Below, piece after piece: positions 30,481-42,700 of a DNA stretch of 64,000 bases. The position numbers were made by a program, and so were the translations under genes. The notes beneath the pieces are model-generated. The model worked only from the letters and a program-made list of their open reading frames with translations, made no database searches and had not been told where the DNA came from. Source of the DNA: Coturnix japonica. Its lineage: Eukaryota > Chordata > Aves > Galliformes > Phasianidae. The stretch is taken from the NCBI RefSeq assembly GCF_001577835.2, contig NC_029519.1, positions 81,398,842 through 81,462,841 of the forward strand, read 5' to 3'. How positions within the stretch are numbered: position 1 is the stretch's first letter; each line of letters opens with the position of its first letter.

Positions 30481-33346
30481 GTGGCTTAAGGCAGATCTTT
30501 GGGAATCCCAATGCAGCCTGCCATAAGGTTTTCACCCCACTGCTGCCACCAGAAACCTCTGTCTTTGAATCAAAAACTCAGGTTGAAAAGTTCTCCCCAA
30601 CCTTTGGAGGCCAGAGCGCAGTTCAGACTTCATATCTGAAGTCCATCTGAACGCTGTTTCAGTCCCTCTATTCTATTAATCTCCTGTATTCGAAAATAGA
30701 GGTGTAATAAAATGCATGAGAAAGCAGAAGCTGTGATTAAAAGCATTGAAACAACTCCCATGCAGGGGCCTGGGGAATGGCATGGTAATATCAGAGGGTC
30801 TTATTTCAGTCTTGACAAGTCTTGATGTGAAGCAGGACTCGATTTTAAGACACTGGTGGCTGAAAGGCTGGAATTTATCCTCTACAAGTGTGGTCTAGAG
30901 AGCTGCATTACCTTGTGGATGCCAGTGGAGGGGCAACAGACTGCAGGCAAGGGCAGAGGGGGTCTGGGTGAGTATACCTGCCTGAGGGAGAGCAGTCTGG
31001 GTGGGAACACTGCCTCCAAACCCCCATTTTTAGAGGTTTGCTCCCCAAAACCTGGGCAGCTGCTGTTGCTTCTGTGGGTGGCATCCGAGTGTGTGGGATG
31101 GGGATGGTCGGTGCCAAGAGAATTGCAGTGGGGTTTTGTAGGAGCAGGGAATGTAGCTGCTATCTGAGCTCCACAAGAATATAAAGGAATATTGGCCCCA
31201 CGTGGTGAGACAGCAGTGAGCAGCTGAATGAAATGCAGGCACCTCTTGGGGCTGTGGAGCTTTGTTCAGTGCTAAAGGTCAACGTGGATGGAGGAAATGA
31301 GGCTGCTACACACCCAGGGTAAACAGGACGGGCTGAGCTGGGGCTGAGTCAGGGGTTCACCCATGGTACGGTGTGGGATGGGTGCTTTCATTCCTGTTGC
31401 TGTGGAGTAAAGCCTGTGGAGATAGAGGAGCTGGGAGAAGGATGGGGTTGGGGAGAGCAGGGAGATTGCATGGTGTGGGCGATTGCCAGGGACATGCAGT
31501 GCAGGGGATGGGATGTGCCCACCGAGGGTATCTGAGCATCCAACAGCAAGAGGGGTGAATCCATCTGGCTGTCCTTCCATCCCATTTGTAACCATGCTTT
31601 GCTTGTGGGTTGGGCCAGAAGAGCATGGGAAGGAAGACACGAGCAGCAGGAGCAACAGTGGACAACAGCAAGGACACAGAGATGCCAGGAGCTGATGGAA
31701 ACTGTGCAGCAATGGAACAACATGAAAGGAAAAACCAGAGACCACCAAAGGAAGCACAGTGAGAAAGAGATGGTTAGAGCTGAAAATCAAGTAATCCTGA
31801 CAATGGTACCCATCTAATGGAATGGTAGAATTACAGCTGAGATCAGAGCTGGAAAAATGCTGATGGGAGGTGAGGAATTGAAACAAAGTTTTAGAGCTTC
31901 ATTGGGGTGATGTCTGCCTCATAAAGAAGCGATGTCCTTACTGATATGGAACTTTGTTAGCTGGAAATTAAGGGAATATAGAGCAATTCCCATCAGTTGA
32001 TGTGGTTTTTAGGGGGAATAGGATCCGTAGAGGTCTTTTTCAATCTGAATTTCTTGAAGATGAGACCCTCAATGAGAGCATCATTTGTGATGCCACCATT
32101 ACCCAACTGAGCATCAGGATCAAACCAGGCTTTGCTATCATTCCTCATGCTGCAACTCAAACCCTTCAGCACCATCGCCAGCCTCCCATGCTCCATCCCA
32201 ACCCTATTTCTGAAGCTCAGTGAAGACAATGCAATATTTACCATTGACTTCGGGAACACTGGCTCAGATCCCTACTAATTGAGATGAAAACAATAATCTG
32301 CTTAGCTGTAATCTAACAGGGTAGGGCTTTACACTGGAGCCGGGTGTGTATCAGTGAGCAGAGCATGATACGCCTCCTGCAGCCACAGGTAGCTCATCTC
32401 AGTGGTCTGGAGCCCAAAGACATTGAATGCCAGCCCATCTCCTCGCTCTGTTTTGCCCTGGGGGGCTGCAGTTGGGAGCTGCATTGCTGGAGGCAGCAGC
32501 CTTCTGCCATACCAGCAAATGGGAGAGCGCAAAATGCACAGCGCTCAGCTCCCGGCGGATGGCAAACCAGCCCTGGGGGAATGCTACGCCAGTCTGCTGG
32601 GCTCAGAAACCGCCCTGCTATTTTTATCTCCTCCCATGATATCACTGACACGTCTCTTTGCTTCTGGTCCTCCAAAGGCTTCCATTGGATCTCCATGGTG
32701 ACTGCAGATTTCCTCGCGGGTGTTAACACATCCAAAGTGACATCCATCTGGTCCCGCACGGCATCGGGGTTTGGCAGCGTGACATGCAAGAGCTGGTGAA
32801 CTTCAGAGGAGATAACAAAGTTTTTGTCAGGCTTTTCTCACCCCTCCTGTATCATTATAGCCATGCACTGTATGCTGGGTGGTCACTACTTTGTCATTTA
32901 ATCAAGGGACGATGCATCGATCACCCCATTGGAGAGCTGCAGTGAGGGATGCTGGAGGTTTGCTCTTAGAGCCAACTTTGTTTAATTCCATCTCAAAGCA
33001 TGAAATGCTTGGCAGCTTGATTTCTTCTCTTCATCCCGTTCATCTCACAGCCCATGGCATCTCCCAGCACCCTGTGCAGTGATAAGGCAGCTGGGAACGG
33101 AGCCCTTCCAGCACAACACAGGGTAATAATGATAGTGATAACCAGTTGTTTCACAAGGAGAGATTAGCACTGGGGGCCACAGCAGGCTCTCCAGGAGACC
33201 TTGGCAGCCAGGGCTGTTTGTGGAGGCTGGCAGTGCTGTCCTTGAGTGCAGACACATTTGGGGTTGTGTCACTTCTGACAGTGGCAGAACAAGGGCTGCA
33301 ATGAAATATGTGATATCACTGAAGTGGGGCTGCGTGCTCTTAAGGG
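30481..33346. other. Intergenic, nothing firmly recognised
   Basis: Unique sequence between the CR1 tail and the minisatellite. A weak CR1-tail resemblance (GGTCTTTTTCAATCTGAATT) occurs at 32030-32055. No exon, RNA gene or promoter supported. Confidence 0.35.
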
Positions 33347-34010
33347 GTCATAGAATATGGTCACTGCTTTGGGATATGTTATGGCATCACTGCCATGGGG
33401 ACACATTGTAATGTCACTGCCATTGAGCTGGGTGCCCTCATGGGGGCACATTATGAAGGTCTCTACCTTGGGGACATGTTATGATGTCACTTCCAAAGGG
33501 CTGCATCTCCCCATGGGGACACATTATGGGATCTCTACCATGGGGACACATTATGGGATCACCACCATGGGGACACATTATGGGATCACTACCATGGGGT
33601 CAAATTATGGGATCACTACCATGGGGACACATTATGGGATCACCACCATGGGGACACATTATGGGATCACTACCATGGGGACACATTACGGGATCACTAC
33701 CATGGGGTCACGTTATGGGATCACTGCTTTGGGGCTGTGTTATGAGGTCACTTCCATGGGGCTTTGCCCCATCATGGGGACATAAGGCCACTGCCATGGG
33801 GACACATTGTGAGGTCACTGACATTGAGCTGTGTGCCCTCATGGGGGCACATTATGAAGGTCTCTACCACAGGGACATGTTATGGGCTGCGTCTCTCCAT
33901 GGGGGCACATTATGGGATCACTACCATGGGGTCATATTATGGGATCACTACCATGGAGTCACATTATGGGTTAACTACCATGGGGACACATTATGGGATC
34001 TCTACCATGG

Positions 34011-34245
34011 NNNNNNNNNNNNNNNNNNNNNNNNNNNNNNNNNNNNNNNNNNNNNNNNNNNNNNNNNNNNNNNNNNNNNNNNNNNNNNNNNNNNNNNNNN
34101 NNNNNNNNNNNNNNNNNNNNNNNNNNNNNNNNNNNNNNNNNNNNNNNNNNNNNNNNNNNNNNNNNNNNNNNNNNNNNNNNNNNNNNNNNNNNNNNNNNNN
34201 NNNNNNNNNNNNNNNNNNNNNNNNNNNNNNNNNNNNNNNNNNNNN
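34011..34245. other. Assembly gap (235 N)
   Basis: Undetermined bases inside the 27-bp array; length may be an estimate. Confidence 0.99.
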
Positions 34246-34516
34246 TCTCTACCATGGAGTGACATTATGGGATCACTACCATGGGGACACATTATGGGAT
34301 CACTACCATGGGGTCACATTATGGAATCACTACCATGGGGACACATTATGGGATCACTACCATGGGGACACATTGTGGGATCACTCCCATGGGGTCACAT
34401 TATGGGATCACTCCCATGGGGACACATTATGGGATCACTACCATGGGTCACATTATGGGATCACTACCATGGGGTCACATTATGGGATCACTACCATGGG
34501 GACACATTATGGGATC

Positions 34517-34721
34517 NNNNNNNNNNNNNNNNNNNNNNNNNNNNNNNNNNNNNNNNNNNNNNNNNNNNNNNNNNNNNNNNNNNNNNNNNNNNNNNNNNNN
34601 NNNNNNNNNNNNNNNNNNNNNNNNNNNNNNNNNNNNNNNNNNNNNNNNNNNNNNNNNNNNNNNNNNNNNNNNNNNNNNNNNNNNNNNNNNNNNNNNNNNN
34701 NNNNNNNNNNNNNNNNNNNNN
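34517..34721. other. Assembly gap (205 N)
   Basis: Undetermined bases inside the 27-bp array; length may be an estimate. Confidence 0.99.
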
Positions 34722-36420
34722 ATGGGGACACATTATGGGATCACCACCATGGGGACACATTATGGGATCACTACCACGGGGACACATTATGGGATCTCTA
34801 CCATGGGGACACATTACGGGATCACTACCATGGGGACACATTATGGGATCACTACCATGGAGTGACATTATGGGATCACTACCATGGGGTCACATTATGG
34901 GATCACTCCCATGGGGTCATATTATGGGATCACTACGATGGGTCACATTACGGGATCACTACCATGGGGTCACATTATGGGATCACTTCCATGGGATCAC
35001 ATTATGATATCACTACCATGGGGTCACATTATGGGATCTCTACCATGGGGTCACATTACGGGATCACTACTATGGGGACACATTATAGGATCAGTACTAT
35101 GGGGTCACACTACGGGATCTCTACCATGGGGACACATTACGGGATCTCTACCATGGGGTCACATTATGGGATCACTACTATGGGGTCACATTATGGGGTC
35201 ACTACTATGGGGTCACATTATGGGATCACCACCATGGGGACACATTATGGGATCACTACAATGGTGTCACGTTATGGGATCACTACCATGGGGACACATT
35301 ATGGAATCACTACCATGGGGACACATTATGGGATCACTGCCATGGGGTCACATTATGGGATCACTACCATGGGGACACATTATGGGATCTCTACCATGGG
35401 GACACATTTAAGGATCACCACCATGGGGACACATTATGGGATCACTACCATGGTGTCACGTTATGGGATCTCTACCGTGGGGACACATTATGGGATCACT
35501 GCCATGGAGTCACATTATGGGATCACTACCATGGGGTCGTATTATGGGATCTCTACCATGGGGTCACATTATGGGATCACTACCATGGGGTCACGTTATG
35601 GGATCACTGCCATGGGGTCACGTTATGGGATCTGTACCATGGGGACACATTATGGGATCACTACCATGGGGACACATTATGGGATCACTACCATGGGGAC
35701 ACATTACGGGATCACTACCATGGGGACATGTTATGGCATCACTGCCATGGGGACACATTGTGAGGTCACTGCCATTGAGCTGTGCTCCCTCATGGGGACA
35801 CATTATAAGGCCACTGCCATGGGGACAGGTTATGGGCTGCGTCTCTCCATGGGGTCACATTATGGGATCACTACCATGGGGACACATTATGGGATCACTA
35901 CTATGGGGACACATTATGGGATCACTACCATGGGGACACATTATGGGATCACTGCCATGGGGACACATTATGGGTTCACTACCATGGGGTCACATTATGG
36001 GATCACTACCACGGGGACACATTATGGGATCAATACCATGGGGTCACATTATGGAATCACTACCATGGAGTCACATTACGGGATCACTACCATGGAGTCA
36101 CATTACGGGATCACTACCATGGGGTCATATTATGGGATCACTACCATGGGGTCACATTATGGGATCACTACCATATATGGGATCACTACCATGGGGTCAC
36201 ATTATGATGTCACTGCCTTGGGGCTGTGTTATGTGATCGTTACCATGGGGCTTTGCCCCCTCATGGGGACACATTATAAGGCCACTGCCATGGGGACACG
36301 TTATGGCATCACTGCCACGGGAGCACATTATTAGGTCACTTCCATGGGGCTGTATCCCCTCAGGGGGCACATTATAAGCTCAGAGCTATGGGGACACATT
36401 ATGATATCATCGCTATGGGG

Positions 36421-36685
36421 CTGCTTCCCCACACAACGACACATACTGAAGCCTCATCCCCTCATTGCCGCCCTATAGGCCCGGCCCGGTCCCTCCTCCC
36501 CACCCGGCTCCTCCTCCCCAGCGCAGCCGCCTCTATCCCGCACTACGTTTCCCGTCCTGCCCCGCAGCCGGGCCGGGCCGCTCGGAGCTGTTGGGGCCGG
36601 CAGGTAGGTGGGTCCGCCGGGCTGGGTGCCCCGCCGGAACAAACCCCCCCCCTCCATCTCCAACCTCTACCCCCGCCGTGTGAAG
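36421..36685 (+). promoter_or_regulatory. EXOC6B: EXOC6B promoter / 5' UTR, GC-rich
   Basis: GC- and CpG-rich sequence between the minisatellite and the EXOC6B ATG, with GC-box-like CCCCGCC words and no TATA box. A donor-like CAG|GTAGGT at 36600-36606 could splice an alternative leader. Start site not determinable. Confidence 0.55.
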
Positions 36686-36783
36686 ATGGCGGAGCTGGAG
36701 AGCTTAGAGACGGCGGCGGAACACGAGAGGATCCTGCGGGAGATCGAGAGCACAGACACGGCCTGCATCGGCCCCACGCTCAG
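36686..36783 (+). CDS. EXOC6B: EXOC6B exon 1
   Basis: Codes residues 1-32 and two bases of Arg33: [20 protein letters not shown] then [12 protein letters not shown]. Donor CTCAG|GTAGGG. The human protein, from memory, starts five residues earlier (MERGK); here the codons before ATG are CGC CGT GTG AAG with no Met, so the second Met is the start. Confidence 0.93.
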
Positions 36784-39700
36784 GTAGGGCCCGGGTGGGG
36801 CGGGGGATGCAGGTGGTGCCGGGCCGGGAGGTCTCTAAGCCGTCTCTAAGCCGCTGTGTTCCCTTTGCTAACGCTCCTATTGCTCTGATGGATCCCTGAA
36901 GAGCCGATCTGTGTTTCCTCGGTGCAGAGAAACCCCATAAGGAGCTGCCCCACTCCCCGCCCATGGTAGGAAGGTGATGCCACCGCCTTTTGGTTGACTG
37001 CCCTTTTGTTCTGCTATTAAACAGCTCTTTCTCCAGCTGGAGAGGTTTACTGTGCTACCTGCAGGGTTATCTGTGGGTCAGGAGTGCGGGTGGACGCTGC
37101 CCTATCTGCCATCACACTCTCCCAACCCAAGAGGTGTTTCCTTCTGATGTCCTTAAGGGGTTTTGGAGCTGTGCTTCCCGCTGTGTTGTTGTTCAGGAAG
37201 GTGGTGAGTTGGCTGCCCGACCTGAGTTTTTGCTTCTGCGAGAGATCTTTTCCTTTCTTTAAATCTGATAGAAATGCATAATTCACCTTTATATAAGCCC
37301 TTGCTAGGCAGGCAGCGTGCTGTTAGCATCGCCATCCGGATGGAAGCCGTGCAATTGATTCAGCAAACAGAAAACCTCCTGCCTCCTTCCCCTGCTTAAA
37401 GGGGATGGGCTCCTTAGCAAGGTCTGGCTGTGATATGGGAAGGGGAAATGGTTTCCAACTCGAAGAGAGGAGATATAGACTCAGTGTTTTACTCTAGGCC
37501 TTTAAAGGTCCCTTCCAATGCAAACCATGGCTCTTCCCTAAAGAACTTAATCTGAAGGCCGATATGCATTGCTCATAACTGGGCACGAGCACGTGTGTGT
37601 GTCCCTCTGGGAGGTGAATGATGCACACAGGTAGAGGATGGTCATAGTCCACCTTCATCTCTTGGTTCTGCATCTGTTCCAGTGCATCACCACCCTCTGG
37701 GTGAAAAACTTCTCCCTAAGATCCAACCTAAACCTCCCCTGTCTCAGTTCCAAACCATTCCCCCTAAACCTTAAAGGTCAACTGGGTGATGCTGTTGATG
37801 GGACACACCGAGAGTTGGGTTTCTCCACCAAACTGAACCAACTGGTTCGAATAGATGAGAACTGCCACTGCTGGGAATGTGGGTGGTTCTTTTTATTCTG
37901 TTTCATAGATGGAAGTGCAGTTAAACTCGTTCCTTAATATTGAGGCTGAATGTGTCTGTCTTTGCAGCAGAAAAACTTGTGAGCATCAGAGGCAAAGGGA
38001 GGTTTGTGTTTGGCTGCATTGCTTGCTGAGCCACAGCGGTGCTTCCTTAATGATCCAAGCATAAGCAATACCTGCTGCAAGGATCTTTAGGGCTTAAATT
38101 GGATTGGCTCAGGGTAAACACGATGTGCTGCAGAGTCCGGAAAAGCAGATGATGGAAACTCTCAGAAAAGGTGACTCACTGCTGTGGGCATCATGGAAGA
38201 AGTGTGTCTTCAAGGAGCCAGGCTGGCTTCCCTTCCAGGAACAGCAGTCCTGAAGCAGAGCTCAGAAATAGGCTGTGCTGGGTCTTGCTGCCAATGTGTT
38301 AATGTTACAGTGCTGCACTGTTAGCAGCTTCTGACACAGAACTCGGTGCTAAGGCTGCTTTGAGTTGTGCTCATGTGTTGTTTGGTGCCTGGTCTGTGTT
38401 ATCTTGGAGGTGGCAGAGGGGTTAAGATGGTTAAAGTGAAGGTCCAACCAATTCATCTGGCTGGGTGGGTTGACGTCCCACCCACCAGGGAGAGTTTTTA
38501 GCTAGAAAAAGAGCAAGTGTAGTAATTGGTGCCCTGGGGCAGGGGAAGGACGAGATGCCTGCTTGAAGTCCCTTCCAGGCCCATTTGTCTGGTTTTCTTG
38601 CTGTGATTTTTGTGCTGGGCACTGTGATCATGTGGGACAAAGCCCCTCTTTGGGGCTGGGGTGGGAAGGGGGGAGAAATTCCCTTCTATATATAAAACAA
38701 GGGCATGAAAGGGAGTGTTGGGACAGCACGGCTGGGTGTGATGAGCTGTGGCACAGATGCCATCCAGGTCTCTCTCATAGACATACATGAGGGGATGATC
38801 GCTGCCTATTCTCTCTGTTGGGATCCCTTTGCATCTCCTAATCAAAGTTAGTCAGTTTTCTCACTCTTTCCTATAGCTCTCAGTATAAAATGCTCCATCT
38901 TCAGCCCAGCGTTTCCCGTACTCCTCAATTATGCATTAATGGCTGCAGCTGGTGCAGAAGAAGGGCAGGAGAAACGCTGAGGTTATTCCATCTGACAGCT
39001 GTGGATGCGGGCCGTGCAGTGCCATTCACTTTCCTTGCCCTCAGCTGTCATCTGCAGATGAGCCCCTGTGATTGCATGCATTGCTAATCATCTAAAATCT
39101 CTTTCAACCTGCAGGTATTTTGCTGTCCTTTCCCTTGTTGCTCTGCAGTGTCCTTTAACAGCAGATGTCTATTCTCTTTACTGTGAGTGGTGAGATGCTG
39201 GAACAGCTGCCCAGAGAGTTGGATGCCCCATCCCTGGAGGTATTCAAGGCCAAGTTGGATGGGGCCCTGGGCAGCCTGGTCTAGTATTAAATGTGGAGGT
39301 TGGTAGCTATGGCTGCAGCAGGGGGGTTGGAGCTCCATGATCCTTGAGGTCCCTTCCAACCCAAGCCATTCTATGATTGATTCTGTGATTCTGTCTCCTC
39401 GTGGTTAAAATACCTTCAAGTAACAACTTCATCTTCTGCAGCTTGAGCTTTTCAAATCAGTCCCTGCTTAGAACCCTTCTGCTCTCAGGATGTATTTGCA
39501 GCTTTTGGTGTAGAACTTAAGCAAAAACCCTCCTGGCCACGTAGCCATGACATTCTTGCTGCCTCCTCACTGCTTTGAATGGGGATAAAACCACGTCTGT
39601 GCTCTCCTGTTTGCACACTGAAGTTTGGAGCAGCATTACAACATCATAGCAGCATTGTAACAGGATTTATTCCTTGGAAGCAGTCAGATGAAGCTGTGGA

Positions 39701-42700
39701 TCCTGCTCCTCGATGTACCTGTCTTGTGCACTTGGCTCTGCTGCAGCAGAGCTGCTGGGCAGGATTGAGGTCTGTAAGTGGTTGTTCTCTGTGGTTCCTT
39801 AATTTCACGAGCTGTTATTCTTCCAGTTTTGGTGCCATCTGCTAATTATATCATCACCCTTCCCTTCCCATTGAGGTTTTATTGGTTATGGTAGGATTAG
39901 TGCCGACCCAAACCCCTTTAGAAAGCTGATGGGCATCGGGTTCCAAACAGCAATCAGTGATTCAGTGTGAGCTTTGAAACTCCAATGAAAAATATAGCTC
40001 TGTCTCAGATCTGTCTGCTGATTGTGCTTGTTTGGAGCAATTACAAAGTTATTCAACCCAGGAATGAAATTGAGCATACTTGATAGGGGATAGTTTCTAC
40101 TAAGCAGCTCTTGACTGAGATTAAAGTAGGACAGTAATTAGGCTCTGTTCTCTAAATCCTTTATCAACTTTCCATGAGCTGTCAGGGATTAGCCATGTCC
40201 CAGGTGACCTGTAACCACCTGCCTGACCCTTCTGTCATCCTGGCCCTGTGCTGTGTTCATCCCCTGCTGTAACCATGTGCCAAGGTTCCATTTAAGCAAT
40301 GGGATCTCAGCTGCAATTCTATGGGAATCTGGGTTTTCTGATTAATATCCTCCTTTATGAAAAGAGCTTCACCTGGCTTCAGATGCATCAGAGTAGGTCC
40401 TGCAACAATCTGAACTGGAACCATCCCAGCCATGTGTCTACAAGTCCATGTTCTGATGCAGAACTTGGGGACTTTGCTGTTTTGGACAGGACCAGGCATA
40501 TGTTGGGGCTTTTGTTAGCCCCTTTGAGCTCCCCAGTGCCCAGCAGACCACTTACTTGGCTGGGGAGCCCTGGAGGGTCAGATGGATGCGTGGCATCGTG
40601 TAGTGATGTGCCAATCTTCTAGGCTGGATGCGAAGAATGAAGGAGAGCCAAGCTGGTCCTAATCTCTGCTGCAGTGGGTGAGATGAGGATAATGGTCTGC
40701 ATTACAGATGTGAAGGGAGGGTAAGGACAGGCATCTGGCTTAAAGCTTTTCCTATTAGGATTTTGGAGGGGAGGCGTGAGGATGGTACGGTGCCTCCTGG
40801 TCGCTCTTGGGATTGGCTTTCTGGGCAATAGGCAGCTGTGCTTGCTGTGGTCTGCCCTTCAGCTGAGCCCTCCCAGGTTGAGAAGACCCTGCAGCAGATT
40901 TAGGATGGAGTGCATTTTCTCAGGCTATGAAACACCTTGCCAAGGTCCCAGGTAAAGAACTGAGGAGCATCTGAAGAAAATCTCCTGAACGCCGTGCAAA
41001 CTTGGTGCTGATATATGCAGAGTTACAGACTTTATGGTGTTGTTGTTGTCATCCCTGCTTGGCTTTGCTTGGGATCTGCAGGTCCCATCTCAGGGTTCAT
41101 GTATAGCAGTGTGGAGCTGCAGCCTCCAGCAAAGGGGCCGTGGCAGAGCAGCTAGCCATTAAATGCTGCCCACAGAGCTCGCTCAGGAAGCTGCTTATAA
41201 CAACTGTAAATTGTCTGCTAATAAAAGCCTCACAGGATCTTTTGAAGCATCTTTCAGCCCATTCGCCTGCCACCCAGACAGGGAAACTGCAATCTCCTGA
41301 AAGCGAGTCTGCGCCTCTGTTCATATGCACATAATTAAGTGTCTTTTACAAGACAGTTCATTGCAATGCCGCTGGAATTGTATTAGCATTCCCTTCTGGT
41401 CAGGCTGATGCCGGGAAGAGAAAATAGCAGCAACAGCTCTCATGAAGTAATTCAGCACCAGCAGTGATAGACCAGCATGAGACGGACGGGTCTGCCTTAA
41501 CCATGTGTGGCATCGCCTGCAGGTACGCTTAATTTACTTAACTATTATCTCACATTTTATGAGTCCTTTCTATCTGCCACGCTAAGGGCATCTTGAAGGA
41601 TATTTTGTCTTTATTTTTAACTAAACAGCCGCTTATTCCGTGGCTGAGGAAGCCTTGCAGTGCTTACTTTGCAATTCCTTTTCCCAAAGGATAGCAAACA
41701 CAGTCTCTGGGAGAAGCTGCACTAACCGGGCTTGCTTAATCCAGAGAAAACAAGTCGGGTACACAATTTGTCTTCAGATATGCAACAGGCTGCTGAAAAG
41801 ATGGATAAAAAAAGCTCTTTTGATATTTCCTATTATTGGTATGGTACGGGTCGTACTAGCAGTGCTCTGCTCAGGAGCTTCCAATGGATCTCCCACAGAT
41901 TACCCTTCAACTTCTTACTTAGCCCACCAGCTCTCTAATGTGTAAACATCTTAAAGGCGATGAGTTCTGCAGTTTAATTGCATGTCACACAGCTCAGCCA
42001 AGGTCACTGCTGGGCTTGCTGCACTGCTCGGAGCATCTCCTGTTGTCACCTCACTCCGTGGCACAAACTTTAGTCTCATGCATGCGTGCAGCAGGCATTC
42101 AATCATGTCTTCCTCATTCGGATACTGCTGGTTCAGAGTGCATAAATATGCTTTTCAAGCAGTTTCATTGCCACCCACAAGCATTTAATGCTTGTAGCTG
42201 ATGCTTTTCGGTTTCCTTTTTCAGAAGGGAAGAAATGAAGCATGCTGCTTTTTCTTTGCAGTAGTAACAGTTCTCCTCCTTCTCACACAGAGAGACATGA
42301 TTTGGTGTATCAGCAGAGGATCAGGTTGGATGTTAGGAGATATTCCTACCCTAAAAGAGCAGTCAGGTACTGGCACAGCTGCCCAGAGAGTGGTAGGATC
42401 ACCTGGAGGTGTTCCAGAACTGTGGGGATGTGGCATTGAAGGATGTGGTCGGTGGGCATGGTAGGGTGGAGTGGGTTGGGTTGGGGGATCTCAAAGCTCT
42501 TTTCCAACCTGAATGATTCAGTGATTCTGTTTGGGGTTGGTTTGTTTGGCTCTGGGTGGATGTAGGAGCCCAGCTCTGGGGTTGGAGCTGCAGGAGTTCT
42601 CATTGAGCCGTCCCACCTCCATCGTGTGCTCCTAGAAAAGTCAAAAATAGGCATCCAGTCTGCTTGGCTTCCTATGGGTGTGCCGTGAGAACAACATCCT

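Larger units (their letters stand above)
33347..36420. repeat. 27-bp minisatellite with two assembly gaps
   Basis: About 3.07 kb of 27-base units, each with CCATGG and GATCACT cores and a GGGG(A/T)CACATTATG segment. Units at both ends are more divergent and carry longer variants (TGAGCTGTGTGCCCTCATG type). N runs at 34011-34245 and 34517-34721 interrupt it, so true length is unknown. Because 27 is a multiple of three and the unit has no stop in any plus frame and one minus frame, it produces long false frames (up to 856 codons). It ends about 270 bases before the EXOC6B start codon. Confidence 0.95.

Noticed and set aside
32344-32799. Overlapping 151- and 131-codon frames on opposite strands
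   Set aside because: Checked for an exon between SPR and EXOC6B; no splice sites or family resemblance.
33481-36334. Long frames of 508, 856, 266 and 194 codons with 9-residue repeats such as MGSLPWGHI and GITTMGTHY
   Set aside because: They are the three plus frames of one 27-bp tandem repeat, which has no stop in any of them; they pass through N gaps and have no splice or family context. Not proteins.
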